Origin: Streptomyces sp. 7-21 | GTDB taxonomy: Bacteria > Actinomycetota > Actinomycetes > Streptomycetales > Streptomycetaceae | Direction of reading: 5' to 3' | Length of the DNA stretch: 64,000 nt | NCBI RefSeq assembly: GCF_016741785.1 | Contig: NZ_JAERRL010000014.1 | Span: 62,001 to 126,000, forward strand | Part shown: piece after piece, positions 33,372-42,321 of the stretch | How the letters are laid out: each line of letters begins with the position of its first letter | Numbering within the stretch: the first letter of the stretch is position 1 | Made by a program: the position numbers and the translations under genes | Notes under the pieces: model-generated | Seen by the model: the letters and a program-made list of their open reading frames with translations, nothing else | The model's database searches: none | What the model was told of the DNA's origin: nothing

Positions 33372-33403
33372 CAGCGGGCGCCGCCGGAGGGCTGCGCCCG
33401 CTG
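33372..33403 (-). terminator. Hairpin between the two kinase genes
   Basis: A perfect 10-base stem (33372-33381 against 33394-33403) with a 12-base loop, between the pkaA stop and the pkaB start. It could reduce read-through so that pkaB is expressed at lower level or from its own promoter. Confidence 0.5.
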
Positions 33404-33478
33404 TGCCCCGGTTTGCTGCGGTCCTGAGCCGGAAAACCTTTCGCAGAAGTCGATAAATCCCCGAGGTAACCGGCGTCA

Positions 33479-35242
33479 TTAGCCGCCGGATTCGCCGCCG
33501 GGAATGTTCTCCTGGATCTCCTCGCCGGTCTGCTGCGCCTCCTCGATGAGGCCGAGCCACTCGCGGACGTTGTCGAACCAGTCGCTCATGGTTTCCCAGA
33601 AATCCCGGCCATTGGCGACCCACTCCGGGACCGGCGTGAAATTCCAGATCAGCACGACGATCAGGACCAGCAGCAGGATCACCACCAGGCAGCCCTTGAG
33701 GCAGCCGAGGCCCGGAATGCGCATGGGGCTCGACGAGCGGCGGCGCGGCTCGCGCGGCTCCCGCTGCCGGCGGGACCCCTGCGGAGGCTGGGGCACCTGG
33801 GGCGGCTGGGGAGCCTGATACGGCTGGGGAGCCTGATACGGCTGGGGAGCCTGGTACGGCTGCGGCTGCGGGTACTGCTGCTGCGGCGGGGGGTAGGGGT
33901 AGCCGGCGGGCCCCGGCTGCTGCGGCGGCGGGGGCGCCTGCCGCTGCGGCCTGCGCTGCGGAGGGCGCCGGGGCGTGCGCTGCGGCTGCCGGTAGAGCGG
34001 GTCCTGCGCCGGGTCGACGGGCTGGACCTGGGTCGGCTCATTCCGGTCACGGGCGGCGCGGAGCTGCTCCTCCCACGGGTGCGGCTCGTCGGGCGCCGGT
34101 GCCTGCGGCGGCATGGCGCGCGTGGCGTCGAGGCCATCGGACCGTCCCGGCTGGCCAGGGCCGCCGGGCCCGGGCGCGCCGGAGCTGGGCATGACCGCGG
34201 TGGGGGCCGCCGGGTCGGCGCCGGCCGGCGCGGAGCCGCCCGGCAGGGCCTGGGTGGGCTCGGCGGCGCCGGGCGGGCTCATCGACCCGCCCGCCACCAT
34301 CACGGGATTGGTGTCGGGGGTGAGCAGGGAACCGACGTCGGCGGCGGCGAGCCGCTGCTCGCTGGTGGCGTCGGGGCCGAGGCCGGCGGCCACCGCGCGC
34401 AGGGCGCGCGCCAGGCTGGCGGCGCTGGGCCGGTCGCCCGGATTCTTGCGCAGACAGGCGTCGATGACGGTCCACAGCGGCTCGGCGATGCCCGGCGGGC
34501 GCGGCGGCTGCTCCGTCATGTGCCGGCGCAGGATCTCCATCGTGCTCGCGCCGCTGAAGGGCGGGTGGCCGGTGAGCAGTTCGTACAGCAGGATGCCGGC
34601 GCCGTAGATGTCGACGGCCGAGGTCTGCTCGCGGCCCTCGGCGGACTCGGGCGCAACGTACGAGGGCGTGCCCACGAACTCGTGGGCGCGGGTGACGCCG
34701 GGGCTGTCGGCCAGCCGCGCGATGCCGAAGTCGGTCAGCATGGGGCGGAGCTGGGCCGCGCCGGCCGGGTCGGAGCCGCCCGCGACCAGGACGTTGGCGG
34801 GCTTGAGATCGCGGTGGACGATGCCCTTGGCGTGGGCGGTGGCCAGCGCGTCGGCGATCTGCGCGGTCATCAGGGCGGCTCCGACGGGCGTGAGCGGGCC
34901 GTTGTCGCGCAGGTAGCGGTGGAGGTCGGGGCCGTCGATCAGGTCCATGACCAGGGCGATCAGGTCGCCCTCGACCACCAGGTCGCGGGTGCGGACGATG
35001 TTGGAGGGGCTGTCGGCGGTCAGGCGCAGCAGCACCGACCGCTCCCGCAGGAAGCGCATGACGACATCGGGGTCGTGCGCCAGCTCTTCCTTGAGGACCT
35101 TGATGGCGACGAGTTCGCCCGGCTCGCCCGGAACCGCCGCTTCCTCCCCGGCGGTCTCCCGCTGGCGCCCGCGCCAGACCGTGCCGGTGGCGCCGCGCCC
35201 GAGCGGCTCTTCAAGCAGGTACTTGCTGCCTACCGGCCGCAC
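33479..35242 (-). CDS. pkaA: Membrane Ser/Thr protein kinase PkaA-like
   Basis: The 587-residue protein has an N-terminal kinase domain (1-290): GRGATGTVW, VAIKVLKEEL, GIVHRDLKPANV and LTDFGIARL, then GTPSYVAPE. A long proline/glutamine linker includes PYQAPQPYQAPQPYQAPQ. One TM helix (GCLVVILLLVLIVVLIW) follows, then a short outer region with an amphipathic helix (WETMSDWFDNVREWLGL). PASTA repeats are absent, so the outer signal is unclear. The GTG at 35240-35242 has AGGGAG upstream. It faces the FHA protein, a likely phospho-binding partner, across a 457-base gap. Confidence 0.9.
   Translation of the reverse strand: MRPVGSKYLLEEPLGRGATGTVWRGRQRETAGEEAAVPGEPGELVAIKVLKEELAHDPDVVMRFLRERSVLLRLTADSPSNIVRTRDLVVEGDLIALVMDLIDGPDLHRYLRDNGPLTPVGAALMTAQIADALATAHAKGIVHRDLKPANVLVAGGSDPAGAAQLRPMLTDFGIARLADSPGVTRAHEFVGTPSYVAPESAEGREQTSAVDIYGAGILLYELLTGHPPFSGASTMEILRRHMTEQPPRPPGIAEPLWTVIDACLRKNPGDRPSAASLARALRAVAAGLGPDATSEQRLAAADVGSLLTPDTNPVMVAGGSMSPPGAAEPTQALPGGSAPAGADPAAPTAVMPSSGAPGPGGPGQPGRSDGLDATRAMPPQAPAPDEPHPWEEQLRAARDRNEPTQVQPVDPAQDPLYRQPQRTPRRPPQRRPQRQAPPPPQQPGPAGYPYPPPQQQYPQPQPYQAPQPYQAPQPYQAPQPPQVPQPPQGSRRQREPREPRRRSSSPMRIPGLGCLKGCLVVILLLVLIVVLIWNFTPVPEWVANGRDFWETMSDWFDNVREWLGLIEEAQQTGEEIQENIPGGESGG
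33804..33857 (-). repeat. Three 18-base tandem repeats inside pkaA
   Basis: The unit GGCTGGGGAGCCTGATAC (plus-strand sense) occurs at 33804-33821, 33822-33839 and 33840-33857 (last copy one change). On the coding strand it gives the PYQAPQ repeats of the proline-rich linker. The copies are almost identical, so the number may vary among strains. Confidence 0.85.
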
Positions 35243-35699
35243 GTGTGCTCCCTGGTTCGACGGTGTTCCCCGGAGCCTTCCGCGGTACGCCGCGCACCGT
35301 GACCCAGCCCCGAATCCCTTACTGTAATGGCGCCCGACCGGGCTACGGTGAGCGCCGTGGAGAGCATAGGGCGACGCCCGCGGCGGCACCGAGCCTGCCG
35401 GTTCCCGTGCACTCCGCAGGGCGGGGACCGGGTGCGGCCGTGTGCGGCCGCGGTGAGGGTGCCGTGAGGACACCGTGAGGCGTGCGCCCTCAGCCGGAGC
35501 GATCAGTTCCGGTCAGATGTGGCCAATCAAGATCATTGCCCGTCACTCACGCGGCGGAGTGTCAGTGGCGGGTGCGAGGATGCTTTCAGCATCACCATCC
35601 GATGCGACAGCGACAGCGCCAGTCACGTGGGGCGTTCACCGCGACCCGCGGTGGGCGGGGCCGCGCACCTGGGCTGGGGAGAGGTGACCGGGAGGGCCG
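35243..35699. other. 457-base gap between pkaA and the FHA gene
   Basis: The region must hold divergent promoters for pkaA and the FHA/FtsK gene. Small open frames of up to 70 codons exist but lack ribosome sites or recognisable products. GGGAGGG (about 35690) is the ribosome site of the FHA gene. I see no clear operator. Confidence 0.5.
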
Positions 35700-38357
35700 A
35701 TGCCGATCCAGATCAGGGTGACCGTTCTCGCGCCGCCTCCCGGCCGCGCGGCGGGCGGCGGCACGGACGTGCTGATCACCGCGCCCCCGGACACGCCGCT
35801 CGCCGATGTCCTCCGGCCGCTGGCGAACGCCGCGGCCTTCACCTCCGGCGGGGCCGGCCCGGTGTACTGCGAACAGCAGCGGCTCGACCCGCGCCGGGCC
35901 CGGCTGGGCCACGCCCCCCTGGTGGACGGCGCGGTGCTGGCCTTCAGCCGCCCGGCCGCCGCGCCCGCCCCCGACCCCGTCGGCGGCACGCTGCTGGTGG
36001 TCGCGGGGCCCGACGCCGGCGGGGTGCACCTGCTGCGCGGCGGGGGCACCGAGGTACGGATCGGCCGGTCCGCCGACGCCGACGTGCCGCTCGACGACCC
36101 GGACGTCTCCCGGGTCCACTGCGCCCTGTCGCTGGCCGCCGACGGCTCCGTCACCGTCACCGACCTCGGCTCGACCAACGGCACGCTGGTGGACGGGCTT
36201 CCGGTCCAGGGCGGCCCCGTGCCGGTCCCGCCAGGCGCGGTGCTGCGCGTGGGCGAGTCGGCGCTGCGGGTGCTGACCACCACCCCCGAGCGCACCGGCA
36301 GCACCAGCGCCCCGGAGCCGCCCGGGCCCGCCGCGACCGCGCCGCCGCCCGGGGAGTCGCGGCCGGACGGCACGAAGCGGCCGGTCAGGGGCCTGGTCGG
36401 CTGGGCGAGGCGGCGCGCCGCCGAGACCACGCACACGGGCGGGTTCCTCAGCGCCGCCGTCGGCCGCGAGGCCGTGCCGGCGGCGCCGCCCGCGCCCTCG
36501 CGGCCGACGGCCGAGGACGACGGCCGCTGGCCGGATCCGGCCACGCTGCTGCTGACCGCCCTGGACGCGGCGGCGGCTCCCGAGGGCGCGCCGGGTCTGT
36601 GGTCCCGCCGCGCCTCGGGCCCGCAGGCGCTGCCGCTCCGCCTGGGCACGGTGCACCGGCCTGACGGGCGGCTCGCCCCGGTGACGGTGAGCCTGGCCGA
36701 CACCGGCTCCCTCGGCCTGGCCGGGCCCCGGCGCCAGCTGCTCGGCCTCGCCCGCTGCGCGCTCGCCCAGCTCGCCGCGCTGCACGCGCCCAGCGCGCTC
36801 GAACTCGTGCTGCTCGCCCCCGGCAAGGCCGCGGACTGGGCCTGGGCCGGCTGGCTGCCGCACCTGCGGCCGACCCGCGGGCAGGACTGCCGCCTGCTGA
36901 CCGGCTTCGACGCCGCCCAGGCCACCGCCCGCCTCGCGGAGCTGACCGAACGGCTCACGCCCGGCGCGCCGCGCCCGGCTGCCGGGCGGCGCACGGTGGT
37001 GCTGGTCGACGGCGACGCGGTCGCCCTGGAGTCACGGCACTCGCTGGCCCGGCTGGCGGCTGAGGGCCCGGCCCACGGCATCCACCTGCTGTGCCTGGCC
37101 GACACTCCCCCGGCGACGCCCGCCTCGCCGCTGGCCGAGACCCTCGAGCGGGCCCGGCGGTCGTTTCCCGCCTTCGCCGCCTGCGGCACGGCGGCCCTGC
37201 TCAGCGGCGCCGTGGCGAGCGCCGTCCGGCTGACCGGTCCCGCCGGCGTCGGCCCGCTCGCCACCGTGGACGCCGTCTCCGCCGCCTGGGCGGAGCGGCT
37301 GGCGCGTGCCCTGGCCCCGCTCAGGGAGCAGCGCGAGCCCGCCGCCGGGACCGAAGGCGCGCAGGCGTCGCCGGGCGCGGGGCCGCTGCCGGCCAGCTGC
37401 CGGCTGCTTGACGTGCTGGAGCTGCCGCGCGTCACGCCGGGAACGCTGCGCGACCGCTGGAACGCGGGCACCGGGCTGCCCGTCGTCTTCGGCGCCGGGG
37501 CGCAGGGCCCGGTCGGGGCCGACCTGGCCCAGGCCCCCGGCCCGGTGGTGATCGAAGGCGGGCCGTCCTCCGGGCGGACTGAGCTGCTGCGCTCGCTCGC
37601 CGCCTCGCTGGCCGCGGCGCGCGGTCCGCGGGACCTGTCGGTGCTCCTGATAGAGGGGGAAGGCGACGGGCTGCTGCCCTGCGCGGAACTGCCGCACGTG
37701 GCGACGCACCTGCCAGCGACGGACCCGGTGCGGATGCGCGCTGTCGCGCAGGCGCTGCGGGGCGAGCTCAAGCGCCGGGCGGCACTGATAGGTGAGGACT
37801 CCTTCGCCTCCGCGCGGCGCCGGCCCCTGGGGCGGGTCGCCGCGCCCCGGCAGCCGGACGACGACCTGCCCGAGGTGCTGGCGCCCGGCAGCGGCCCGCT
37901 GCCGTGGCTCGTGGTGCTCGTCGACGACCTCGACGCCCTGCTGGCGCCGCCGCTGGGAGCCCCGGGGCGGCAGGCCGCGGGCTCCGTGGTGCGCGCGCTG
38001 CACGCGGCGGCGGGCGACGGCCACCGCCTGGGCGTCCGCGTGATCGCCGCGGGCGGCGCGCTGGAGGGTCCGGGCATACGTGTCGCCATGGCCGGAGATC
38101 CCGTGGGGCGGGCCGGGCTCGTCCGCGCCGGCGGCAGGCTCACCCCGTTCCAGTCGGCCCGGGTGACCGGCCGGATCCCCCGGACTGCCACGCTGCGGCC
38201 GACCGTGGTGCCGCTCGACTGGGCGCGGGCCGGTGACCCGCCCGCGCGGCGCCCGGTGCGCGAGCTGGGGAACGGGCCGACGGACATCGCGTTGCTGGCG
38301 AGCGCGGCCAGCCGGGCCGCGCAGACCGGGCGGACCACTGCCGCGTCCCTGGTATGA
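35700..38357 (+). CDS. FHA domain protein with FtsK/SpoIIIE-like ATPase region
   Basis: The 885-residue protein starts with a ubiquitin-like part and an FHA domain (about 100-185: VRIGRSADADVPLDDPDVSR, VTDLGSTNGTLVDG) that reads phosphothreonine. The C-terminal part resembles FtsK/EssC ATPases. The P-loop reads GGPSSGRT (about 620-627): the ATP lysine is Arg, while a Walker B-like LVVLVDDLDALL remains (about 738). It may not hydrolyse ATP normally. Similar FHA-FtsK proteins in Streptomyces are linked to type VII-like export, but no WXG100 gene is in the window. It could be a kinase substrate of PkaA. Confidence 0.85.
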   Translation: MPIQIRVTVLAPPPGRAAGGGTDVLITAPPDTPLADVLRPLANAAAFTSGGAGPVYCEQQRLDPRRARLGHAPLVDGAVLAFSRPAAAPAPDPVGGTLLVVAGPDAGGVHLLRGGGTEVRIGRSADADVPLDDPDVSRVHCALSLAADGSVTVTDLGSTNGTLVDGLPVQGGPVPVPPGAVLRVGESALRVLTTTPERTGSTSAPEPPGPAATAPPPGESRPDGTKRPVRGLVGWARRRAAETTHTGGFLSAAVGREAVPAAPPAPSRPTAEDDGRWPDPATLLLTALDAAAAPEGAPGLWSRRASGPQALPLRLGTVHRPDGRLAPVTVSLADTGSLGLAGPRRQLLGLARCALAQLAALHAPSALELVLLAPGKAADWAWAGWLPHLRPTRGQDCRLLTGFDAAQATARLAELTERLTPGAPRPAAGRRTVVLVDGDAVALESRHSLARLAAEGPAHGIHLLCLADTPPATPASPLAETLERARRSFPAFAACGTAALLSGAVASAVRLTGPAGVGPLATVDAVSAAWAERLARALAPLREQREPAAGTEGAQASPGAGPLPASCRLLDVLELPRVTPGTLRDRWNAGTGLPVVFGAGAQGPVGADLAQAPGPVVIEGGPSSGRTELLRSLAASLAAARGPRDLSVLLIEGEGDGLLPCAELPHVATHLPATDPVRMRAVAQALRGELKRRAALIGEDSFASARRRPLGRVAAPRQPDDDLPEVLAPGSGPLPWLVVLVDDLDALLAPPLGAPGRQAAGSVVRALHAAAGDGHRLGVRVIAAGGALEGPGIRVAMAGDPVGRAGLVRAGGRLTPFQSARVTGRIPRTATLRPTVVPLDWARAGDPPARRPVRELGNGPTDIALLASAASRAAQTGRTTAASLV

Positions 38358-38471
38358 GCCCGCACGCCCGGCGTGAACGCCGGATGTGAAGGTCTGGTGT
38401 AAGCGCGTCGGAGCGCACCATTTCCCCTTTATGCGCCGAGGGTAACAGGAACATCACAAAAGGAAGTTGAC

Positions 38472-38510
38472 ATGACAACCGGCCTTGCCTGCCTGGCGGG
38501 GCCGGCATAG
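38472..38510 (+). CDS. Possible 12-residue leader peptide
   Basis: ATG at 38472 with AGGAAG just upstream opens a frame of 12 codons (MTTGLACLAGPA) ending at TAG 38508-38510, 92 bases before the substrate-binding lipoprotein. Its ribosome site is as good as that of the main gene. It could be an upstream regulatory frame for the ABC operon or chance. Confidence 0.3.
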   Translation: MTTGLACLAGPA

Positions 38511-38602
38511 GAACAGTGGAGTTCAGCTCAGGACATGCGGCGTGGCAGCCCTGCGCGCGGGGTCTGCCACGCGTTCACAGGCCCTTAAGGCGAGGGGTGC
38601 AC

Positions 38603-39967
38603 ATGCGCGGTACTGTCCGGCGATCCCGGCGAGCCGCCCGCGCGGCGGGGATAGCGGGGGTCGCCTGCGCGCTGCTGCTGACGGCGTGCTCCGGTGACGG
38701 CGGCGGCGAGGAGACCGACTGGGACATCTCCATCGAGCTGCCCGATCTCAGCGGCCAGAGCCTGGAGGTGGCCGCCGTGTGGACGGGCACCGAGCAGGAG
38801 AACTTCATGCGCGTCATGGAGGCGTTCGAGGAGGAGACAGGCGCCTCGGTCAGCTTCGTTCCCACCGGCGACAACGTCTCCAGCTTCGTCGGCAGCCGCA
38901 TCGAGGGCGGCGCGGCGCCGGACATCGTGATGGTGCCCCAGCCGGGCGTGGTCCGGGACTTCGCCGAGCAGGGCTGGATCGCCCCCGTCGGGGACATCGT
39001 GATCGAGCAGCTCGAGGCCAACTACGCCGAGGGCTGGCGCGAGCTCGGCTCCTACGAGGGCGAGCAGTACGGGGTCTACGTCAAGGCCGCCAACAAGTCC
39101 CTGGTCTGGTACAACGTCACGGCCTTCGAGTACGCGGGGGTCGAGGCGCCGGAGACCTGGGAGGACTTCCTCCAGACCGCGTGGACCGTCTGGGAGTCCG
39201 GCACCGACCCGGTGTCCGTGGCCGGCGCCGACGGCTGGCCGCTGACCGACTGGTTCGAGAACATCTACCTTTCCCAGGCCGGCCCCGAGATGTACGACCG
39301 GCTGGCGGCGCACGAGATCCCGTGGACGCACGAGAGCGTGGCCGAGGCGCTGCGGACGCTGGGCGAGCTGTTCGGCGAGGAGCAGCTGGTGGCCGGCGGC
39401 CGGGGCGGCGCGCTCCAGACCGACTTCCCGACCTCCGTCTCGCAGACGTTCAGCGACCTGGAAACCCCGCTGGCGGGGATGGTGTTCGAGGCCGACTTCG
39501 TCGGCGCCGAGATCGCCAGCTCCACCGACGCGGTGGTCGGCGAGGACGCCCTGGTCTTCCCGTTCCCGTCGGTGGGCGACGTGCCCCCGGTGGTGACGGC
39601 GGGCGACGCCGCGGTGGCCGTGGCGCCCAACGGCGAGGCCAGCGAGGCCCAGAACGCGCTGCTCGCCTTCCTGGCCACGCCGGACGCCGCGCGGATCTGG
39701 GCCGAGCCGGGCGGCTACATCTCCCCGAACCGCTCCCTGGAGTTCGACGCCTACCCCAACGACGTGCAGCGCGAGATCGCCCGCGCGCTGATCGAAGCTG
39801 GCAACGACTTCCGGTTCGACATGTCCGACCAGACCCCGGCCGCCTTCGGGGGTACGACCGGGCAGGGCATGTGGCAAGGACTCCAGAACTTCCTGCGCAA
39901 CCCGGACGACGTCGAGGGAGCGCAGCGGTACCTGGAGGCCCAGGCGGCCAGGGCCTACGGCGAGTAA
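38603..39967 (+). CDS. ABC sugar-binding lipoprotein
   Basis: The 454-residue protein has a lipobox (LLLTACS, Cys near residue 29) and the type-I extracellular solute-binding fold: LEVAAVWTGTEQENFMRVME, GSRIEGGAAPDIVMVPQPG, and aromatic residues such as WYNVTAFEYAG. It anchors outside the membrane and hands an oligosaccharide or polyol to the two permeases downstream. The substrate cannot be read. The acidic stretch after the Cys is typical of actinomycete binding proteins. The ATG at 38603-38605 has GAGGGG upstream. First gene of the importer operon. Confidence 0.92.
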   Translation: MRGTVRRSRRAARAAGIAGVACALLLTACSGDGGGEETDWDISIELPDLSGQSLEVAAVWTGTEQENFMRVMEAFEEETGASVSFVPTGDNVSSFVGSRIEGGAAPDIVMVPQPGVVRDFAEQGWIAPVGDIVIEQLEANYAEGWRELGSYEGEQYGVYVKAANKSLVWYNVTAFEYAGVEAPETWEDFLQTAWTVWESGTDPVSVAGADGWPLTDWFENIYLSQAGPEMYDRLAAHEIPWTHESVAEALRTLGELFGEEQLVAGGRGGALQTDFPTSVSQTFSDLETPLAGMVFEADFVGAEIASSTDAVVGEDALVFPFPSVGDVPPVVTAGDAAVAVAPNGEASEAQNALLAFLATPDAARIWAEPGGYISPNRSLEFDAYPNDVQREIARALIEAGNDFRFDMSDQTPAAFGGTTGQGMWQGLQNFLRNPDDVEGAQRYLEAQAARAYGE

Positions 39968-39998
39968 CGCTTCACGGACGGACGGAGACTGAATTCCC

Positions 39999-41297
39999 AT
40001 GGCATCCGGCAAGGCGGTGATCAGGACCCGCCCCTGGGTGGCCGCGTGCTTCCTGCTGCCCGCGCTGCTGCTGCTCGGCGCGCTGGTCGTCTACCCGATC
40101 GCCTACACGGCATGGCGCAGCTTCTTCGGCGCCGACGGCGGTGACTTCGTCGGCCTGGGCAACTACGCCGACATCTTCCGGCTCGACGACACGCGGACGG
40201 CGCTGCGGAACACCCTGATATGGATCGTCGTCGCCCCCGCGGTGGCGACCGGCCTCGGCCTGATATTTGCGGTGCTGACCGAGCGCATACGCTGGGCGAC
40301 CGCGTTCAAGCTGCTGGTGTTCATGCCGATGGCCATCTCGATGCTCGCGGCGGGCATCATCTTCCGCCTCGTGTACGAGCACGACCCGGACCGCGGCCTG
40401 GCGAACGCCGTGCTGACCACCGTGCACGACACCTTCTCGCCCTCGTCGACGTGGCCGGACGCGCAGCCCCGCCCCGGCGGGCCGCTCACCCCGCAGGAGG
40501 ACGGCTCCTACCTGCTGGACGGGACGGTCACCGCGGGCGAGCCGGTGATGCTGCCGCTGGTCGCCGTGCCGCAGCCCGAGCTGGAGGACGCCGAGCCGGC
40601 GCGCGCCGCCGCGGCCGAGCCGGGCGAGGTGACGGGCACGGTGTGGCGGGACTTCCTGCCCGGGGGCGAAGGCACCGAGAACACCGTGGACGACGGTGAG
40701 CTGGCGCTCGAAGGCATCACCGTGGAGGCGGTGCGCGACGGCGAGGTGGTGGCGAGCGCCACCACGGCCTCGGACGGCACCTTCTCGCTTCCCGGGGAGG
40801 CCGACGGGGCGCAGCTGCGGCTGGCGGCCGACAGCTTCACGGCCCCGTACAACGGCGCGGAGTGGCTGGGCCCGACGCTCGTCACCCCTGCGGTCATCGG
40901 CTCCTACGTGTGGATCTGGACCGGCTTCGCGATGGTCCTGATCGCGGCGGGGCTGGCGGGCGTGCCGCGGGAGACGCTGGAGGCGGCCCGCGTGGACGGC
41001 GCGAACGAGTGGCAGGTCTTCCGCCGCATCACCGTGCCGCTGCTGGCACCCGTGCTGGGCGTCGTCCTGGTGACGCTGATGATCAACGTGATGAAGATCT
41101 TCGACCTGGTGTGGGTGATTCCACCGCCCTCCAGTCAGGCCGACGCCAACGTCCTGGCGGTCGAGCTGTACGTCGAGTCCTTCACGCCCGGCGGCAGCCA
41201 GGGCCTGGGCAGCGCGATCGCGGTGCTCCTGCTGCTGCTCGTGGTGCCGGTGATGATCCTCAATATCCGACGGCTGCGACGGGAGAACAAGCGGTGA
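39999..41297 (+). CDS. ABC sugar permease with an inserted extracellular domain
   Basis: The 432-residue protein is a MalF-type permease. TM segments at about 17-36, 72-92, 102-122, and later ones (about 295-425) surround the EAA loop EAARVDGANEWQVFRRITVP. Residues about 146-287 are not membrane-like: a linker, then TGTVWRDFLPGGEG, LEGITVEAVRDGEVVASATT and DGTFSLPGEADGAQ, which resemble the Cna-B/SdrD or carboxypeptidase-regulatory Ig fold. Ordinary permeases of this family have about 290-310 residues. The insert lies between TM segments on the outer face, so it could help in ligand binding or wall contact. Confidence 0.9.
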   Translation: MASGKAVIRTRPWVAACFLLPALLLLGALVVYPIAYTAWRSFFGADGGDFVGLGNYADIFRLDDTRTALRNTLIWIVVAPAVATGLGLIFAVLTERIRWATAFKLLVFMPMAISMLAAGIIFRLVYEHDPDRGLANAVLTTVHDTFSPSSTWPDAQPRPGGPLTPQEDGSYLLDGTVTAGEPVMLPLVAVPQPELEDAEPARAAAAEPGEVTGTVWRDFLPGGEGTENTVDDGELALEGITVEAVRDGEVVASATTASDGTFSLPGEADGAQLRLAADSFTAPYNGAEWLGPTLVTPAVIGSYVWIWTGFAMVLIAAGLAGVPRETLEAARVDGANEWQVFRRITVPLLAPVLGVVLVTLMINVMKIFDLVWVIPPPSSQADANVLAVELYVESFTPGGSQGLGSAIAVLLLLLVVPVMILNIRRLRRENKR

Positions 41298-42220
41298 CCA
41301 CTCCCACGATGACCGCCCAGGCGCCGGAGCCGGCCAAGTCCGGTGCCGCGCCGACGAGCACGCCGCCGCGCACCTCTCTCGCCTCCCGGATCGTCTCGAT
41401 CGCGACCGGCGGGCTGGTGCGGGTGTTCCTCGTCGTTGTCGGCGTGCTCTGGCTGCTGCCCACGGCCGGGCTGCTGGCGTCGTCCTTCCGCGACCCGCGC
41501 GACATCGCGTCCAGCGGCTGGTGGGAGGCGCTGACCGACCCCAGTCAGTGGACGACGGCCAACTACGACGCGCTGCTGCAGAACGAGGACTTCCGCGAGT
41601 CGATCTGGTCCACGGTCGCCATCACGGTGCCGGCGACGCTGCTGGTCGTCGGGCTCGGCGCACTCGCCGCGTACGCCTTCGCCTGGCTGGAGTTCCCCGG
41701 CCGCGACTGGTGGTTCGTGGTGGTGGTCGGCCTGCTGGTGGTGCCGGTGCAGGTGGCGCTGATCCCGGTGGCGCGGCTGTACGAGACGCTGGGGATCTTC
41801 GGCACGACGCTGGGCGTCGTGCTGTTCCACACGGCGTTCGGCCTGCCGTTCGGCATCTTCCTGCTGCGGAACTTCTTCGCCGAGATCCCCCGCGAACTGC
41901 TGGAGGCGGCGCGGCTGGACGGCGCCGGCGAGATCCGGCTGTTCTTCCGGGTGGTGCTGCCGCTGGGCGGGCCCGCGATCGCCGCCCTGGGCATCTTCCA
42001 GTTCATGTGGGTGTGGAACGACATGCTGGTCGGCCTGATCTTCGCCGACGCCAGTTCGCCGCCCATGACGGTCGCGCTCCAGCAGCAGATGCGGCAGTTC
42101 GGCAGCAACATCGAGGTGCTGGGTCCGGGCGCGTTCCTGTCGATGCTGGTCCCGCTGGCCATCTTCTTCGCCTTCCAGCGGCAGTTCGTGGCGGGCGTGA
42201 TGTCCGGGGCCGTCAAGTGA
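41294..42220 (+). CDS. ABC sugar permease, second subunit
   Basis: The 308-residue protein is a MalG-type permease with six TM segments and the EAA loop ELLEAARLDGAGEIRLFFRV. Its GTG overlaps the stop of the first permease (GTGA), so translation is coupled. No ATPase follows; actinomycete importers of this class usually share the common ATPase MsiK encoded elsewhere. The operon ends at a strong hairpin. Confidence 0.94.
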   Translation: MTTPTMTAQAPEPAKSGAAPTSTPPRTSLASRIVSIATGGLVRVFLVVVGVLWLLPTAGLLASSFRDPRDIASSGWWEALTDPSQWTTANYDALLQNEDFRESIWSTVAITVPATLLVVGLGALAAYAFAWLEFPGRDWWFVVVVGLLVVPVQVALIPVARLYETLGIFGTTLGVVLFHTAFGLPFGIFLLRNFFAEIPRELLEAARLDGAGEIRLFFRVVLPLGGPAIAALGIFQFMWVWNDMLVGLIFADASSPPMTVALQQQMRQFGSNIEVLGPGAFLSMLVPLAIFFAFQRQFVAGVMSGAVK

Positions 42221-42272
42221 GCCGCGCGCAGGCCGCCGCATGAGCTGACGGCGCCTGCACCAGACAGCGCGA

Positions 42273-42304
42273 GGGGCCGGGGATCCGCGCGGATCCCCGG
42301 CCCC
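42273..42304. terminator. Bidirectional terminator between ABC operon and glutamate dehydrogenase
   Basis: A perfect 15-base stem (42273-42287 against 42290-42304) with a 2-base loop; the two arms contain GGATCC. It lies between the permease stop (42220) and the gdhB stop (42322), so it serves both directions. Confidence 0.88.
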
Positions 42305-42321
42305 GTGGCGTGTGGCGGCCG

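Noticed and set aside
35475-35687. A 70-codon frame in the gap between pkaA and the FHA gene
   Set aside because: No ribosome site, no recognisable sequence; the codon content does not differ from the antisense frames.
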